From Trifolium pratense (Eukaryota; Streptophyta; Magnoliopsida; Fabales; Fabaceae): a stretch of DNA of 64,000 nucleotides. Location: NCBI RefSeq assembly GCF_020283565.1, contig NC_060059.1:49930572-49994571 (forward strand), written 5' to 3'. The position numbers and the translations under genes are program-made. The notes under the pieces were generated by a model that was not told the origin of the DNA, did not search any database, and was given only the letters and a program-made list of their open reading frames with translations. Below, piece by piece: positions 47,268 through 59,196 of this stretch; positions within the stretch are counted from its first letter, which is position 1; every line of letters starts with the position of its first letter.

Positions 47268-48353
47268 TAGGCTATTGGATTAAAAAAAAAACGAACTGTA
47301 CTTCCAAGGAATGTAATTGATATTAACCAAACATGATTTTCTTAAAATACCTGGGAATAAAATTCCTATAACTATTTCCCGAGAATATTATTCCTGCGAG
47401 TAAAATTAATAACCTTGAAACAAACGCCCTTTGGAATTATTCATAAAGATGGGAAAAAGAGAAGTTATTGGAAGTTATTTAAATTGTATTTTCCACTTTT
47501 ATGGGATTTTTTTTTTCCACCCATTTTCTTAGGCGGCGTTTGTTTCACTTCTTAAAATAATATTCTCAGGATACTGAGGCTGGAAATAAATAAACTCACG
47601 TTTGGTACATTGAAACAGAAAAAAAAAATCTTGGAATATAAAGTACCCAGGAACCTCAAACTACTCACGTTCCCCCCACCTTCTTCTCCAATTTATTCCC
47701 ATGAGATGAGGGCTGGAAAATTTTGTTCCTTGGAACCATGAACTCATGTTCTGCTATGAAAACCCATTTTTACCCTTTGACATACTCTAACCGCCAGTCC
47801 GTATACATACCCATTATTTTTTCTTAATGGAAATGGAAATCAAAGCTCGTAGGAGAGAATTTATGGACATTGATATGAACATATTTAGTAAATATTATGA
47901 TCGTCGTGAACAAATTTTACAAATCTCCAAGGTAATATTGGTGATTTCATTATATCTACATCAGGGGTATTTTGATAATTATAACATTAATTCTCAGGAA
48001 TATAGATTGCAAACTAAACATAATTTAGTTATTCTTTGGAATTTTTTAAGAAAAACTGCCCAGAAATAAAGTTACCAACCAAACATTTTTTTCCCTATTT
48101 TTCTGGGAATAGGATTCCTACTTTTATGTTTCTCGGAAAGTTATTCCTGGGAATCAATTTTGTATCCACGAAACAAACACCCCTTTAGGAATAAAATCAC
48201 GAGAATAAGAGAAGTTATTGGAAGTTATTTTATTCCAAGAAACTTTCATATCCAGGATTAATTTTATGTCAACCTTGTAACAAACATGGGTATATATATT
48301 CCTACCCATATATTCCCAGGAATATTATTTGTAGACTTGAAACAAACACCCCC
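47268..48353. mobile_element. Cluster of GTTTGTTTCA-ended MITEs
   Basis: Same family as 32749-33161. One partial copy ends GAAACAAACGCCC at about 47427. A second starts GGCGTTTGTTTCA at 47533 and reaches an end GAAACAAACACCCC near 48184. A further end GAAACAAACACCCCC is at 48353. The interior is rich in GGAAT/ATTCC. The 80-codon open frame at 47827-48069 is inside one copy and not a credible gene. Confidence 0.65.
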
Positions 48354-50045
48354 AAAGTTGTACATGTTGAAGAAAAAATATCATACATCACATTATCTTG
48401 TCTTCTTGTCTTCTTCTGACTTTTAATGTGTTATTCTTACAATTTTATGTTTATATTATAAGCATTTTCTTTGTCACTTTCTAGAACTCTTATTTATCAC
48501 AAGGATCACATCCACATTAACTTTCACTATATGATGATATGATATTCCTTTGGAAGTGCATATATGCATATAATATTTTAGATTGTCAAAAGTTAATATG
48601 TGTCCTTTAAAACACTTGTTAGTGTCCTATGATACTATCACTACAAAAAAATCCATTGTTTAGCCACGGTTAAATTGACAGTGGGTAAAGATGTCGATTT
48701 GCCACAGTTTAGTCGTGGCTAATATAATCAACTTTTTTCCAACACGCGCACTATTGTTTTCGTTCTCCCTCTTCTTCCTATTTTTATTCTCACTCTCCTG
48801 AACTTCATCTTCAACGACCAACATCACCATTTTTTCATAACCTTCACTATTCACTCTCAATTTCACTAAGTTTCCTCCTAATTTCGCTAACTTTCCTCTC
48901 AATTTCGTGAAACCTTCGCTCTCGATTTCCATAACCTTCACTCTTCAACGACCAAAACTTTCACTCTCAATATCCTCCATAATCGCTTCCGTCGTCGTTT
49001 TCCCCTTTACCACTCCCCTATCTAAGCTATTCTAACTTCAGATCCATGGTTCGTCGTGTCAATGCATGTGTTCTCTTCTTGTTTCGCATGATGTCAAAAA
49101 TAGCTTTTAAGTAACTTGATTTGAAGTAGGCAAAAATTTAACAAAAAGTTTTTCTAAAAGGTTTGTTTGCAAAAGATACATCAAATTTGGTTTTTCTAAA
49201 AATTGGTTTTTGAACCGGTGCACGGTGCATAAGAAATATGGGAAAATCCAGAAAATATTTTGCACTGGTGCATAGACTTGTCTCAAAAATCAAAAAGAAT
49301 TTTGTGCTGGCGCAAAAGAATCTTGCACCGGTGCAAAGCGGCATCCTGGGATTTTTGAACCCGTGCATCTACGTGATGAGCCGGTGCAAAATGGTTAGAT
49401 GTAATTTTTGTTTTCTTTTTTATTGGATGAACCGGTGCATCCTTTAAGTGTGAACGAGTTCATTGCTCGTTTAGACTTAATGTTTGCCTATGTGGAACAT
49501 CATTTTAATTTTACCTATAAATAGCACTTTGCAAAATTTAGCAATCAACTTTCTCATAATTTTTCATTGTAATTTTGTGAGAGACAACTTGGTGTATTCT
49601 TCTAAGAGTGTTCTTGACAGATATAAGTTTCAAAAGAAACGCTAACATCAGAAAGAAACACTATTGATCCTACACCCAACAAAAATCGGAAATACTCCTT
49701 TGATTGTAAAAGATGTTGTTTGTTTCTTTTTTGTTTTGGTTTTAGTCATATTTACATTCAACCTCCAATTATGTATATAGCGATTTTCAAAACTAGAGAC
49801 GGGAAAGTTTCTGGAAAAACCATAATACAAAAATTTATTATTAAATGGCTTATCAAAAGATAGTGTTACGACTGGTTCAGACAGTTTAACAAAAAAAAAA
49901 ATTGACTAAGGTAAACATAGTATTTTAAAATCCACGGGGTCCAACCCGTATTTGATCCAAACTCTACACGAAAATCCAGTGTTAAGTTTAAAATCAACTA
50001 TGTTGTTTGAAAATGGTGTTGTATCCATTGATAAGCATTTTAATA
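48354..50045. other. Intergenic repeat debris
   Basis: CACTACAAAAAAATCC at about 48641 looks like a CACTA-transposon terminus (truncated; no partner end found). 48840-48990 has tandem TTTCACT/CCTTCACTCT words. 49200-49445 has at least six GGTGCA/TGCACC words, including TGCACCGGTGCA. No gene seen. Confidence 0.45.
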
Positions 50046-50390
50046 TTGTTTCGTTTCACGCCTTGGACTTTCCGCGTTATCTCCATCAAAAACCATTTCA
50101 TATCTACACCATTAAATTGTAGTCTTTGTTAGAACAGACATAATAACTCAAACAGTAAAAGATAGACACGTGCATCAGAAGTACAGACCTCGCATTATGT
50201 CCACCACGTTGGGAATTATTGTCCTTCAAGATGTATTTTGTGGATTGTTTCATTGTAGCATCTCCAGTGCAATCCATATGTATCCTTCGATCATCAATCA
50301 AAGCATTATCCATCTGCAGATCAGGAGGCCACTAAAGAGATGTTAGAGAAATAAGTTTTTATTCCTCTGAAAGCAATATTTATGCATATG

Positions 50391-50637
50391 TGTTGGTTTT
50401 TTTTAGAGGAAGGAGGAATACAACTCACACAATTTTATTGATATTATCATCCTTTAAATACATGAAAAACATAACATAAAAAACATAAACATAAATCAGA
50501 ATTAAACTACCTTAAATTTGTAACACACCAACTAATACTCATAATTCCTATAGTTAAAACTAGTAACAATAGGAATCCTAAGAAACTCAATAAACTCTAT
50601 TAAACTATAATAATAATATTGATTCAAACTTTCAACA
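50391..50637 (-). repeat. 3' LTR of the deleted copia element
   Basis: 247 bp; nearly identical to 52633-52878 except for extra T bases in the run near 50396-50403 and a small change after it. Confidence 0.9.
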
Positions 50638-50698
50638 CTCCTCCTTGAATCAATAGTTATTGACTTCAAATTTCTCTTCTTTGGACTTCTCAACTTCT

Positions 50699-52547
50699 CT
50701 AATGAACTTTGTAGATTTTCTCAGCTTCAAAACTTGCCCCTTCATGACTTGCCACATGAGCAAAATCATTAGAAAAATAAACTTCATGTTCCCGAAAGCC
50801 TTTGTCAACCAATTTTTCCTGAAATTTGCTCTTAGAACCATTATGATCAAGTTTAGTTCTATAAACCCACTTAACATTATTCAATTTTTGATCTCTTGGC
50901 TTGTGTTCAAATTGCCAAGATTCATTTTTCTCTTTCATATTTTTCTCCTCCTGCATGACAACTCTCCAACCATCCATGTTTGCCACATTTGCATCACCCA
51001 AAGGATTGACCATAGCAACATTGCACATTTCAAAAATTTCAGCATGAGGTTCACACTTTTTAACAGAAAAATTAGCATTATCATCAAATTTTTCTTCTGC
51101 AGTTTTAGAGTTTTGGCCTTGGAGAATTTCTACTCCGTTCTTCTCTTTATTTGAGGCTTCTACTACACTTGTAGATGCATGCATTGCTGTTTGCTTCCAC
51201 TCTATCGGAAAACTTCTATTTCTCATTTTAATAGACATTAGTTCACCACCAACAGGATCAAATATGGTGCATTTCATGTCATTAAAATGCAAAGTGTAGT
51301 GTTTTTCCAGCATTTGTCCAACACTCAACAAATTTTGATTCAACTCAGGCACAAATAAAACATCAGAAATATATTTAGTACCCGAGAGAGTTTCAACAGC
51401 AACAACTCCCTTGCCTTTGACATCAACACTTTGTCCATTGCCAATGGTAACTTTTGAAACAATTGTTTTGTCTAACTTCTTGAACAACTCTTCATCATGG
51501 GCCATGTGATGTGTGCATCCACTATCAACCAACCAATTTTTCTTATTTTTGTCGGTAGACAAACATGTTGCTGCAAATAAGTATTCCTCCTCCTCATTTT
51601 GATCAGCCACTTGTGCCTCAACTTTAGGTTGTACTTCATTTTTGCAAAATTTTGCAATATGACCCGGCTGATTGCATTTGTTGCAACGGAAATTAGGTCT
51701 ACTCCAGCATCTGAAATGTGGATGATTTGTTTTTTCACAATGCTGACATGGAGGATAATTTGTCTGCTCATCTTCAGCTTTACTACTCAATTTATTAGAA
51801 CCTTCTCCTTTCTGGAAGTTGTTCCATTGGGCCTTTTTCTTCTCTCCTTTGTGGCCATGATTGAGCTTCAACTTTGCTTGTAAAGCACCTTCAATCGTGC
51901 CTTCCTCCCTCATAAGTCGCCTTTGTTCTTGGGCTTGCAAAGCATACACCAATTCTGACAAAGTAATGGTTGACAAATCTTTGGAGTTTTCTAGAGAAGT
52001 AATGGTTGACAAATCTTTGGAGTTTTCTAGAGAAGAAATGGTGGACTCAAATCTCTCAGGAACAGTTACAAGAATTTTTTGGACTATTCTTGTATCAGAA
52101 AATTCAGTTCCAAGCAATCTTACATTGTTGACGATGCTTAGAAGTTTGTCAGAATACTCCTTGATTGTTTCTGATTCCTTCATCCGTTGCATCTCAAATT
52201 CTCTGATCAAATTCAGCACTTGCATCCCTTTGATTTTCTCATTTCCTTCGTACTCCTGCTTGAGAAAATCCCATATTGCTTTGGCTGACTTCAGAGTCAT
52301 AATTCTTGTAAAGATTGCTTCAGAAACAGCAGAAAAGAGATAAGACTTTGCCTTTGATTTTCGCTGCTTTTTCGTCTTATGAATTTTAATTTGTGCAACC
52401 GTTGGATTGTCCGGTAATGGATCAATCTCATACTCATCCTCAACAGCCTCCCAAAGATCATTAGCTTCAAGATAAGCTTCCATTCTATAAGTGATAATTT
52501 TTACCCTCAAAAACTGGCAATTTTATGGCTAAGTTTTCTGATTGCAT
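50699..52547 (-). CDS. Copia gag-protease with a grafted RT end (one frameshift)
   Basis: The gag start MQSENLAIKLPVFEGKNYH (ATG at 52547) is separated from the main frame by a frameshift near 52495; the frame then continues to 50699. Seen: UBN2-type gag helices (RMEAYLEANDLWEAVE, AIWDFLKQEYEGNEK), a short in-frame duplication of SLENSKDLSTI, a zinc knuckle (CNKCNQPGHIAKFC), the protease (WLVDSGCTHHM) and the segment LLSVGQMLEK. It then jumps past integrase to the RT N-terminal piece VKWVYRTKLDHNGSK, which breaks off. So the element kept gag and protease but not the enzymes for copying; it would need help in trans. Confidence 0.85.
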
Positions 52548-52621
52548 TTTGATCTCTTTTTTTTTTTTGTGTGTGTGTTTGATGGAACTCTCAACCTCAC
52601 TAGGTCCCTCAAGAAAAAAGC

Positions 52622-52634
52622 TCTGATACCACTG
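52622..52634 (-). other. Primer-binding site of the deleted copia element
   Basis: The minus strand reads AGTGGTATCAGAG next to the 5' LTR: initiator-Met tRNA type. Confidence 0.85.
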
Positions 52635-52878
52635 TTGGTTGTTTTTGAGGAAGGAGGAATACAACTCACACAATTTTATTGATATTATCATCCTTTAAAT
52701 ACATGAAAAACATAACATAAAAAACATAAACATAAATCAGAATTAAACTACCTTAAATTTGTAACACACCAACTAATACTCATAATTCCTATAGTTAAAA
52801 CTAGTAACAATAGGAATCCTAAGAAACTCAATAAACTCTATTAAACTATAATAATAATATTGATTCAAACTTTCAACA
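52633..52878 (-). repeat. 5' LTR of the deleted copia element
   Basis: 246 bp; partner of 50391-50637, followed by the target duplication ATATG. Confidence 0.9.
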
Positions 52879-54013
52879 ATATGTAATTGAAATTGTAAGT
52901 TTAAACTATGAATTACAAAAGAAAAGAACAACTCAGCAATCCAATACATCTAAAGGCCAATCAAAATTGAAACAGGATAACACAGCAAATAAAATTATAA
53001 AACATGTAACCAAGCAGCTGAAACACTAGCAAAATTATCATTATCTTTAGGAGATAAATGCAATATTGTGTAAGACGGATAATGCTAACCAAGGAAGATC
53101 ATGTAAGGTATACAAAAGCTAACCAGGAAACTAAAAAACCTACTAAAACATCCGATGTGCATGAAACTAAAAAGATCCATTTACTGTCCATAAAAAGGAA
53201 GACAATACTATTTAGGAAAACAACAGTTGAAGATATCCAGCATACCTTAAAATATGCTTGTTTACATGCCTGTTTGTCCTCAAACTCTGTCATGATGCAA
53301 AACATTAGATACTGTTGATTGCATTAATAACATGAGTAATTATTCCTTTTACATTTGCAGGGTAGGTTTGTAGAATACAGTCAGGGTAGGTTCTAAAAAA
53401 ATGTTAGTGTACTAGACAGAAACCTATATGAAATCCGAAACATTGACCATGGTTGCTCAGTTTAAAGCATTTTCCATTTATAGTGCTAGAAATTCAATCT
53501 TCCATCAAAGGTCAAGCATTTAGGTTGGAAAACTATACAGAGGCATCAACATAAATAAAATCTGAAAAACAAGGGTAACTCTATGAAGCTCGGACTCGGA
53601 CAATGTTAATGCAAAAAACATAGGACACGGACATGGCTATATATATTAATAAAATAATGCAATTTTTGAGCAAAATTTATAAAGTCTAAAATGAGAAGTA
53701 AAATTTCAGATTATTTAAACTTAGTTACTTTCAATAAACCAAAATAAGACATAAATCCACCAAAACAAACTAAGTACTTTCAATTAAGGAAAATCATCTA
53801 AAACAAAATGATACAAATCGTATCATAGTCACTCCTCCACATTGAGAAAACCAACCTCAAAGCCTGGCACATCCAAAGACAAGTCAGCAATTTCAAGAAA
53901 TCCACTATCATCTAATCCAAAGTTATCTCCAGCGACATACCACATTTTAGTTTCCTCTTGATGATATTGGGGAGTGCTCCTTGATAGAAGTCAAAGGTTA
54001 CTATGCACATATA

Positions 54014-54388
54014 CTAAAGCTTCCGCTCTATGTGGTGCATCTTGTTTCTCTTCAAAGAATGGATAAATGAATATGTGCTCCAATTTCTTTTACAACATGA
54101 TGATAAACAAGGTTGTGCAAGTAACTTAAACGCAACATTTTGAAGTAATGGAGCTCGAGCACCATGAACCAACCACCATGTTTTTATCTCTATCAACATT
54201 AGTATCAAGATATTTGAAACTTCTCTTCCATCTGAGAAGTTTGCAAACTTCATTGTCCTCCTTTCATCTGCATCAGGAAACACCCTTCTAAAACATTTTT
54301 CTCTGTCATCAAGGAGCTCAATGTCTTGATGTGGAGGGACCCTATTAGGATCTTCACTTAGCCATTCTGTAAGAAGACAATTGATCAC
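54014..54388 (-). pseudogene. hAT dimerisation region, left arm
   Basis: The minus strand encodes [32 protein letters not shown] and HSLKRNKM, the hAT C-terminal dimerisation fold (family knowledge). The counterpart in the right arm lies at about 61570-61770. Confidence 0.75.
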
Positions 54389-54612
54389 TAATCACCATTT
54401 GTTGGTGAAGCAACCAAAAGCAACTTTAATGGATTGAATGAAGTGAAAATTGACAAAGTTCTTGATAAACATTGCATCATCTGCAATTTTGGTGATCCAA
54501 AAACACCCTTTATATACAACACTATTTCTTCAGTATCCTTGGCTGCACATGTTCTTCAAAGCAAGATTTAATGTATGCACAACACATAGAGTCCAATAAA
54601 TATAAGGAAACT

Positions 54613-54845
54613 TGTAGGAAGTTATTAGAGATTAGTTCAGAATCAGCATATTCTGTTTTGTACAGCTCATAACACTGACTGTAAATAATAATTAGTTGTT
54701 TCCTTATTTAGAATTAGCATTTATAGGAAGAATAATTGCCCTGATTCTCATGCTAGATTAGTGCTTACTGGTCTGCCAATTGTATTCTATATGTACCTTT
54801 CATGTATTATATATCAAGGAAATACAAATTGTTTATTTCTTTACA
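54613..54845. mobile_element. 233-bp insertion in the hAT left arm, LTR-like
   Basis: Absent from the right arm at the equivalent place (about 57315-57330). Ends TGTAGG...TTACA fit the TG..CA rule, but no target duplication is visible (AAACT versus GCCTC). Could be a small solo LTR or another short insertion. Confidence 0.35.
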
Positions 54846-55536
54846 GCCTCAATAATTAAACATGCTGCCTTACAAACAGGTGCATTATCCGTCACTACCT
54901 GCAAAACATTTGAAGGGTCAACTTCTATAAATATCTCCTTGATGCGTTTAACAATGAGTTCTCTATCTTTTACCTCATTAAAGCAATTTACGGCCTTTAG
55001 AAACCTCTCTCTGACATCCATGAAATTAATAAGAGGTCTTTTCTGTGGATCACTCCATTCATCGCTAACAATAGTAACACCCTTTTGATTCCATGTATTT
55101 TTATCGGCTGCAACAAGTTTTCCACGTGGTTCCGCTCATTTTGAAGTAATGTAGTACTCAATTTGTTGGTAGCATAAGCTAAAGCCTCCCTAAAGTGAGG
55201 ATTTCTTGAAAATTGAAATGGCAGCCCTGTAGGATAAATCATCCTAGCAATTTTATAATTCAGTGCTTCTTTGGATTGAACATTAAAAGCATCTTCTAGT
55301 GTTGATGTCTTTCTCGTTTTTGGTTCAACACCGATATTTAGGGTGGAAGAATCTTGGGGTGCACTAGAAACCAAAGGCAAAGAGACTAGTTTTGTTTTTA
55401 GGTTTTCCAACTTCAATGTATACTCATTGTCCATCATTTTCAAATCTAGAAGTTTGGCATCAACACTAAAAACACAAACTAAGGTATACAATGAGTAATC
55501 ATAAAAATGGTACTCCGGCATAAAAATATAAACCAA
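54846..55536 (-). pseudogene. hAT transposase middle part, left arm (frameshifted)
   Basis: The minus strand reads NYKIARMIYPTGLPFQFSRN and NERNHVENLLQPI in one frame, then, after a frameshift near 55085-55110, RERFLKAVNCFNEVKDRELI and NVLQVVTDNAPVCKAACLII in another. This is the DUF659-type segment of plant hAT transposases. Confidence 0.75.
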
Positions 55537-55699
55537 GGTATATGAATAGTATCAATGAGTATACATTGAAGATGGAAAAGCTAAAAACAAAATCAGTCTC
55601 TTTGCATCTGGTTTCCTAGAACTCCAAGATTCTTCCACTTTAAATATCATTGTTGAACCAAAAAAGAGATAGGCATCAACACTATAATATGCTTTTAGT

Positions 55700-57665
55700 G
55701 TGCAATCTAGAGAAGCACTAGATTATAAAATTGCTAGGATGTTATATTCTACGGGGCTATCATTTCATTTTGCAAGAAATCCTCACTTTAGGGAGGTTTT
55801 TGCTTTTGCTGCCAACAATTCTATACCTGGTTATCAACCCCCAACTTATAACAAATTGAGGACTACATTACTTCAAAATTAGCAGAACCACATGGAAAAT
55901 TTGTTGCAGCCGATAGAAAATACATGGAATCAAAAAGTTCTCACTATTGTTAGCAATGGATGGAGTGATCCAAAGAGAAGACCTCTTATTAATTCCATGG
56001 TTGTCACAGAGAGTGCACCTATGTTTCTAAAGGCGGTAAATTGATTTAATGAGGTAAAAGATAGAGAATTCATTGCTAAACGCATCAGCGAGGTAATTAT
56101 GGAGGTTGGGGCCCTTCAAACGTGATCAGTGCATTTTAGTGCACTTTTTAATCACTCTGTGCCATGGCAATTTTATGACTTCTCCCGCTATTTTAGTGTT
56201 TTTATCATGTTTTGTGTTTATTTAAGTTTTGCTATTTATTTTCGTAATAAACAGTAAATTGACACCTTCTCATTGCGCAGACTATAACTTGAGCTAGGAA
56301 TATCGGATTAAGGCGCGGTCAGTTGCATTGGAAAGATAAGACAAAGAGCTACAATTTTCGCGTTGAAGTCCAAAGCCAATTCAGAGCGTAAATGAGTCAT
56401 ATTTACTCGTCAATGTCCCAGACTTGCCAAAAGTTAATGATTTCAGGACAACCTTTAGTTTTCGGCCCAATTGTTTTGTGGCCCATTTTCCTCGATGTAT
56501 AAAAACGAAATTGTGACAGAGTCATGAATCATTCATCATTCACGAAAATAACAAACAAACCCTAGCAGCCATCACTTGAATGGAGAACTAATTTTCATCT
56601 TTCAATTTGTTGGTGTAAGGAACTCGATTCATGATTCTTGAGGTCTGTTTTTAATGGCAAATTTCGTTCCTGTTTATGCTTTTCATTATCAATTTCGTTT
56701 CCTTTTCCACTGTATGAATTTGTGTTAGATGATTGCTTAATTATTATATTCGAATTTATACAGTAGTTCTATTCGTTTTAATTCATCGCTTGTTATAGAT
56801 TAAACCGAACAGAAATTGATATAGAATTGCGCTTAGCAATAGGTTGATCGAATATGTTATGATATTGGCCGTGGTCTGAGACGCTTGTTCACTTTTCAAG
56901 GCCGGTTGAACACATTAGATGCTTAATCGAATGAATTCGTTGTAAAACTGGTTGTCGCTTGTATAATTAGTTTTATAAATCAACCAGAGCATAAATAGTT
57001 GTATGAATGATTATGTGTTACCTATGATAGAATTAAGGTCGAGTTATTCGAAGCCAATGAATTGATCGTTTTATAACAATTAAATTTCTCGCTTTATACA
57101 TTCCCTGTTATCGAACAAACCCCCCATATTTTACAGTTTTCAATTTGATTCTAACACTGTTAAATTGATTGTGAGTCCTTACGAAACGACCAAGGTTACT
57201 ACCTTGTACTACTATTCTTTTGAAAATATTTTGATCACGAAACGACAGTGATCAGCAGGTAGTGACAGATAATGCACCTGTTTGTAAGGCAGCAAGTTTG
57301 ATTATTAAGGTTGAGTTTCCTTCTATTTACTGGACTATGTGTTGTGCATACATTAAATCTTGCTTTGAAGAACATATGTGCAGCCAAGGATACCCAAAAA
57401 AATAGTGTTATTTATAAAGAGTGTTCTTGGATCACCAAAATTGTGGATGCTGCAATGTTTATCAAGAACTTTGTCATGGGCTACTCTATGAGATTGTCAA
57501 TTTTCACTTCATTCGGTCCATTGAAGTTGCTTTCGATTGCTTCACCAAGATTTGCGTTCACTATTGTGATGCTCAAGAGATTTAAGCTTTTGAAGACGGG
57601 ACGATAAATGGTGATTAGTGATCAATTGTCTTCTTACAGAATGGCTAATGAAGATCCTAATAGAG
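55700..57665 (+). pseudogene. hAT transposase, right arm, split by a solo LTR
   Basis: The plus strand reads DYKIARMLYSTGLSFHFARN and NNSIPGYQPPTYNKLRTTLL, then a stop (55879-55881), then NTWNQK and SDPKRRPLI. It breaks at 56122 within the position of the conserved NVLQVVTDNA motif. After the LTR it resumes at 57255 with QVVTDNAPVCKAASLIIK, then VVHTLNLALKNICAAKD and [18 protein letters not shown]. It is cut again at 57710 by the copia element and resumes at 61443. Confidence 0.8.
56123..57254 (+). repeat. Solo Athila-type LTR in the hAT transposase
   Basis: 1132 bp from TGATCAGTGCATTTTAGTGC to GAAACGACAGTGATCA, a diverged relative of the LTR at 13874-15044 in inverse orientation. No internal sequence follows. 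The flanks AAACG and GCAGG do not match, so no target duplication remains, unlike an ordinary solo LTR. Confidence 0.85.
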
Positions 57666-57710
57666 TCCCACCACTTCAAGACATTTAACTCACTGGTGAC
57701 AGAGAAAAAT

Positions 57711-58319
57711 TGTTGGAATTGCCTTGGAATTGTAGAAACAGGAAAAACAGGGGAAGCTGCTGCTTGCTGCGCCATGCACAGCAGCATTGCGCCATGCGCA
57801 ATTGATTAAGCAGATTTTGTGATGTTTGGTCTGGTGGCTGCGCCATGCACAGGTGCGCAGCCATATATATACTCTGTTACGTTTTCTGCATCAATAAGTG
57901 GAATTTTTAGGTCTTTTCAACATCAATCAAGCTAGGGTTCAAAAGGGGTTCTTTTGGGTACACTCTAGGGATTGGGAACTTATCTATTCCATCTTGTAAT
58001 CATTATTGTTTGAATCTCTTGGTCACAGGAAGAGATTCGGGAAAAGGGTAGAATTTAGGAAAACTTTAAATTCTTGTAACTCTTTGTGGTTGAATCTTTG
58101 TAATCAAGTTGAATCATTCATAGTGGAACGGAGAGCTCTCTCTCCCCCAGACTAGGTCATTTTTGAACCGAACTGGGTAAACAATTATTCATGTTTTTAT
58201 CGCTTTTGGTAGTTTAGCTTTTGTTGTTTTATTGCTCATCTATTTGATTTGGTTGCTTCAATCCATTTGTCCCACACACTAAGTATTATTGGTGTAGTTT
58301 TCGGTTCGAATTGACAACA
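57711..58319 (+). repeat. 5' LTR of the copia element
   Basis: 609 bp, TGTTGGAATTGCC...GACAACA. Contains palindrome-rich TGCGCCATGCGCA words at about 57765-57800, a TATATATATACTC box near 57863, and GGACCGAACTGGGT-like words near the end. Confidence 0.9.
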
Positions 58320-58364
58320 ATTGGCGTCCACCGTGGGGCAAGGGTTCAATCGATTTAAATACCA

Positions 58365-59196
58365 ATGGGTTCAAAATGGGAGATTGAGAAGTTCACCGGG
58401 AGTAACGACTTTGGGTTGTGGAAGGTGAAGGTGAGGGCAATATTGACTCAACAAAAGTGTGTTGAAGCGTTGAAGTGTGTTGAATACTTACTCAAATGCG
58501 GAGAAGATCGAGATGAATGATAAGGCTTTGAGTGCCATTATCTTGTGCCTCGCGGATAATGTGTTGAGGAAAGTAGCTAAGGAAAGGACTGCTGCGGCTA
58601 TGTGGACCAAGCTTGATGCGTTGTACATGACGAAGTCTTTGGCACATAAGCAGTGTTTGAAAGAACGGTTGTTTTTCTTTCGTATGGTGGAAAACAAGTC
58701 TGTGGTGGAGCAAATTGCAGAGTTTAACAAGATCATTGACGACCTGGCGAACATTGATGTGAACTTGGAAGACGAGGACAAGGCTTTTCATTTGTTGTGT
58801 GGTTTACCCAAGTCGCTTAAAAATCTCAAGGATGCATTACTTTATGGCAAAGAAGGCACTATCACCTTGGATAAAGTTCAATCGGCTTTGAGAACCAAAG
58901 ATTTGACAAAGTTGAGAGACTGGAGAGTTGATGATGGTGCGGAAGGCTTGAATGTGGCGAGGGGTAGAAGCAAGAACGAAGGCAAAGGGAAAGGAAAGAA
59001 TCATGGGACCAAGTCTAGGGCAAAGGGTGATGGTGGTGGCAAGTTCAAATGCTTCCATTGTCAAGAACCGGGTCATTTCAAGAAGGATTGTCCTAAGAGG
59101 AGGGGCAATGGTAGTTCGTCGGCTCAGGTTGCCGTTGATGAGGATGAAGGCTATGAGAGTGCGGGAGCACTCATAGTCACAAGTTGGGAACTATAG
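58365..59196 (+). pseudogene. Copia gag with one frameshift
   Basis: The ATG at 58365 begins MGSKWEIEKFTGSNDFGLWK. The frame shifts near 58475-58500 and continues DKALSAIILCLADNVLRKVA, AMWTKLDALYMTKSLAHKQC, KIIDDLANIDVNLEDEDKAF, HLLCGLPKSL, to a zinc knuckle CFHCQEPGHFKKDC and the stop at 59194-59196. Length and motifs fit the copia gag seen in TNT1/Sto-type elements; only the frameshift spoils it. Confidence 0.85.

Larger units (their letters stand above)
50391..52878 (-). mobile_element. Deleted copia element with short LTRs
   Basis: LTRs 50391-50637 and 52633-52878 (about 247 bp, TGTTG...CAACA), primer site complementary to GCTCTGATACCACT next to the right LTR, purine tract AAGGAGGAG at the left, and a perfect target duplication ATATG (50386-50390, 52879-52883). 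The intact CYP59 copy shows the empty site near 39295. The LTR pair differs by small indels near the TGTTGGTT end. Most of integrase, RT and RNase H is missing. Confidence 0.93.

Noticed and set aside
47827..48069. 80-codon frame in a MITE
   Set aside because: Inside a repeat with terminal inverted repeats, no homology recognised, AT-rich.
48660..48941. 93-codon minus-strand charged frame
   Set aside because: Arises from tandem TTTCACT/CCTTCACTCT words; low complexity.
54613..54845. Intron of the hAT transposase
   Set aside because: The right arm lacks it at the same place, and an insertion with TG..CA ends fits as well; splice signals alone are weak evidence in a decayed gene.
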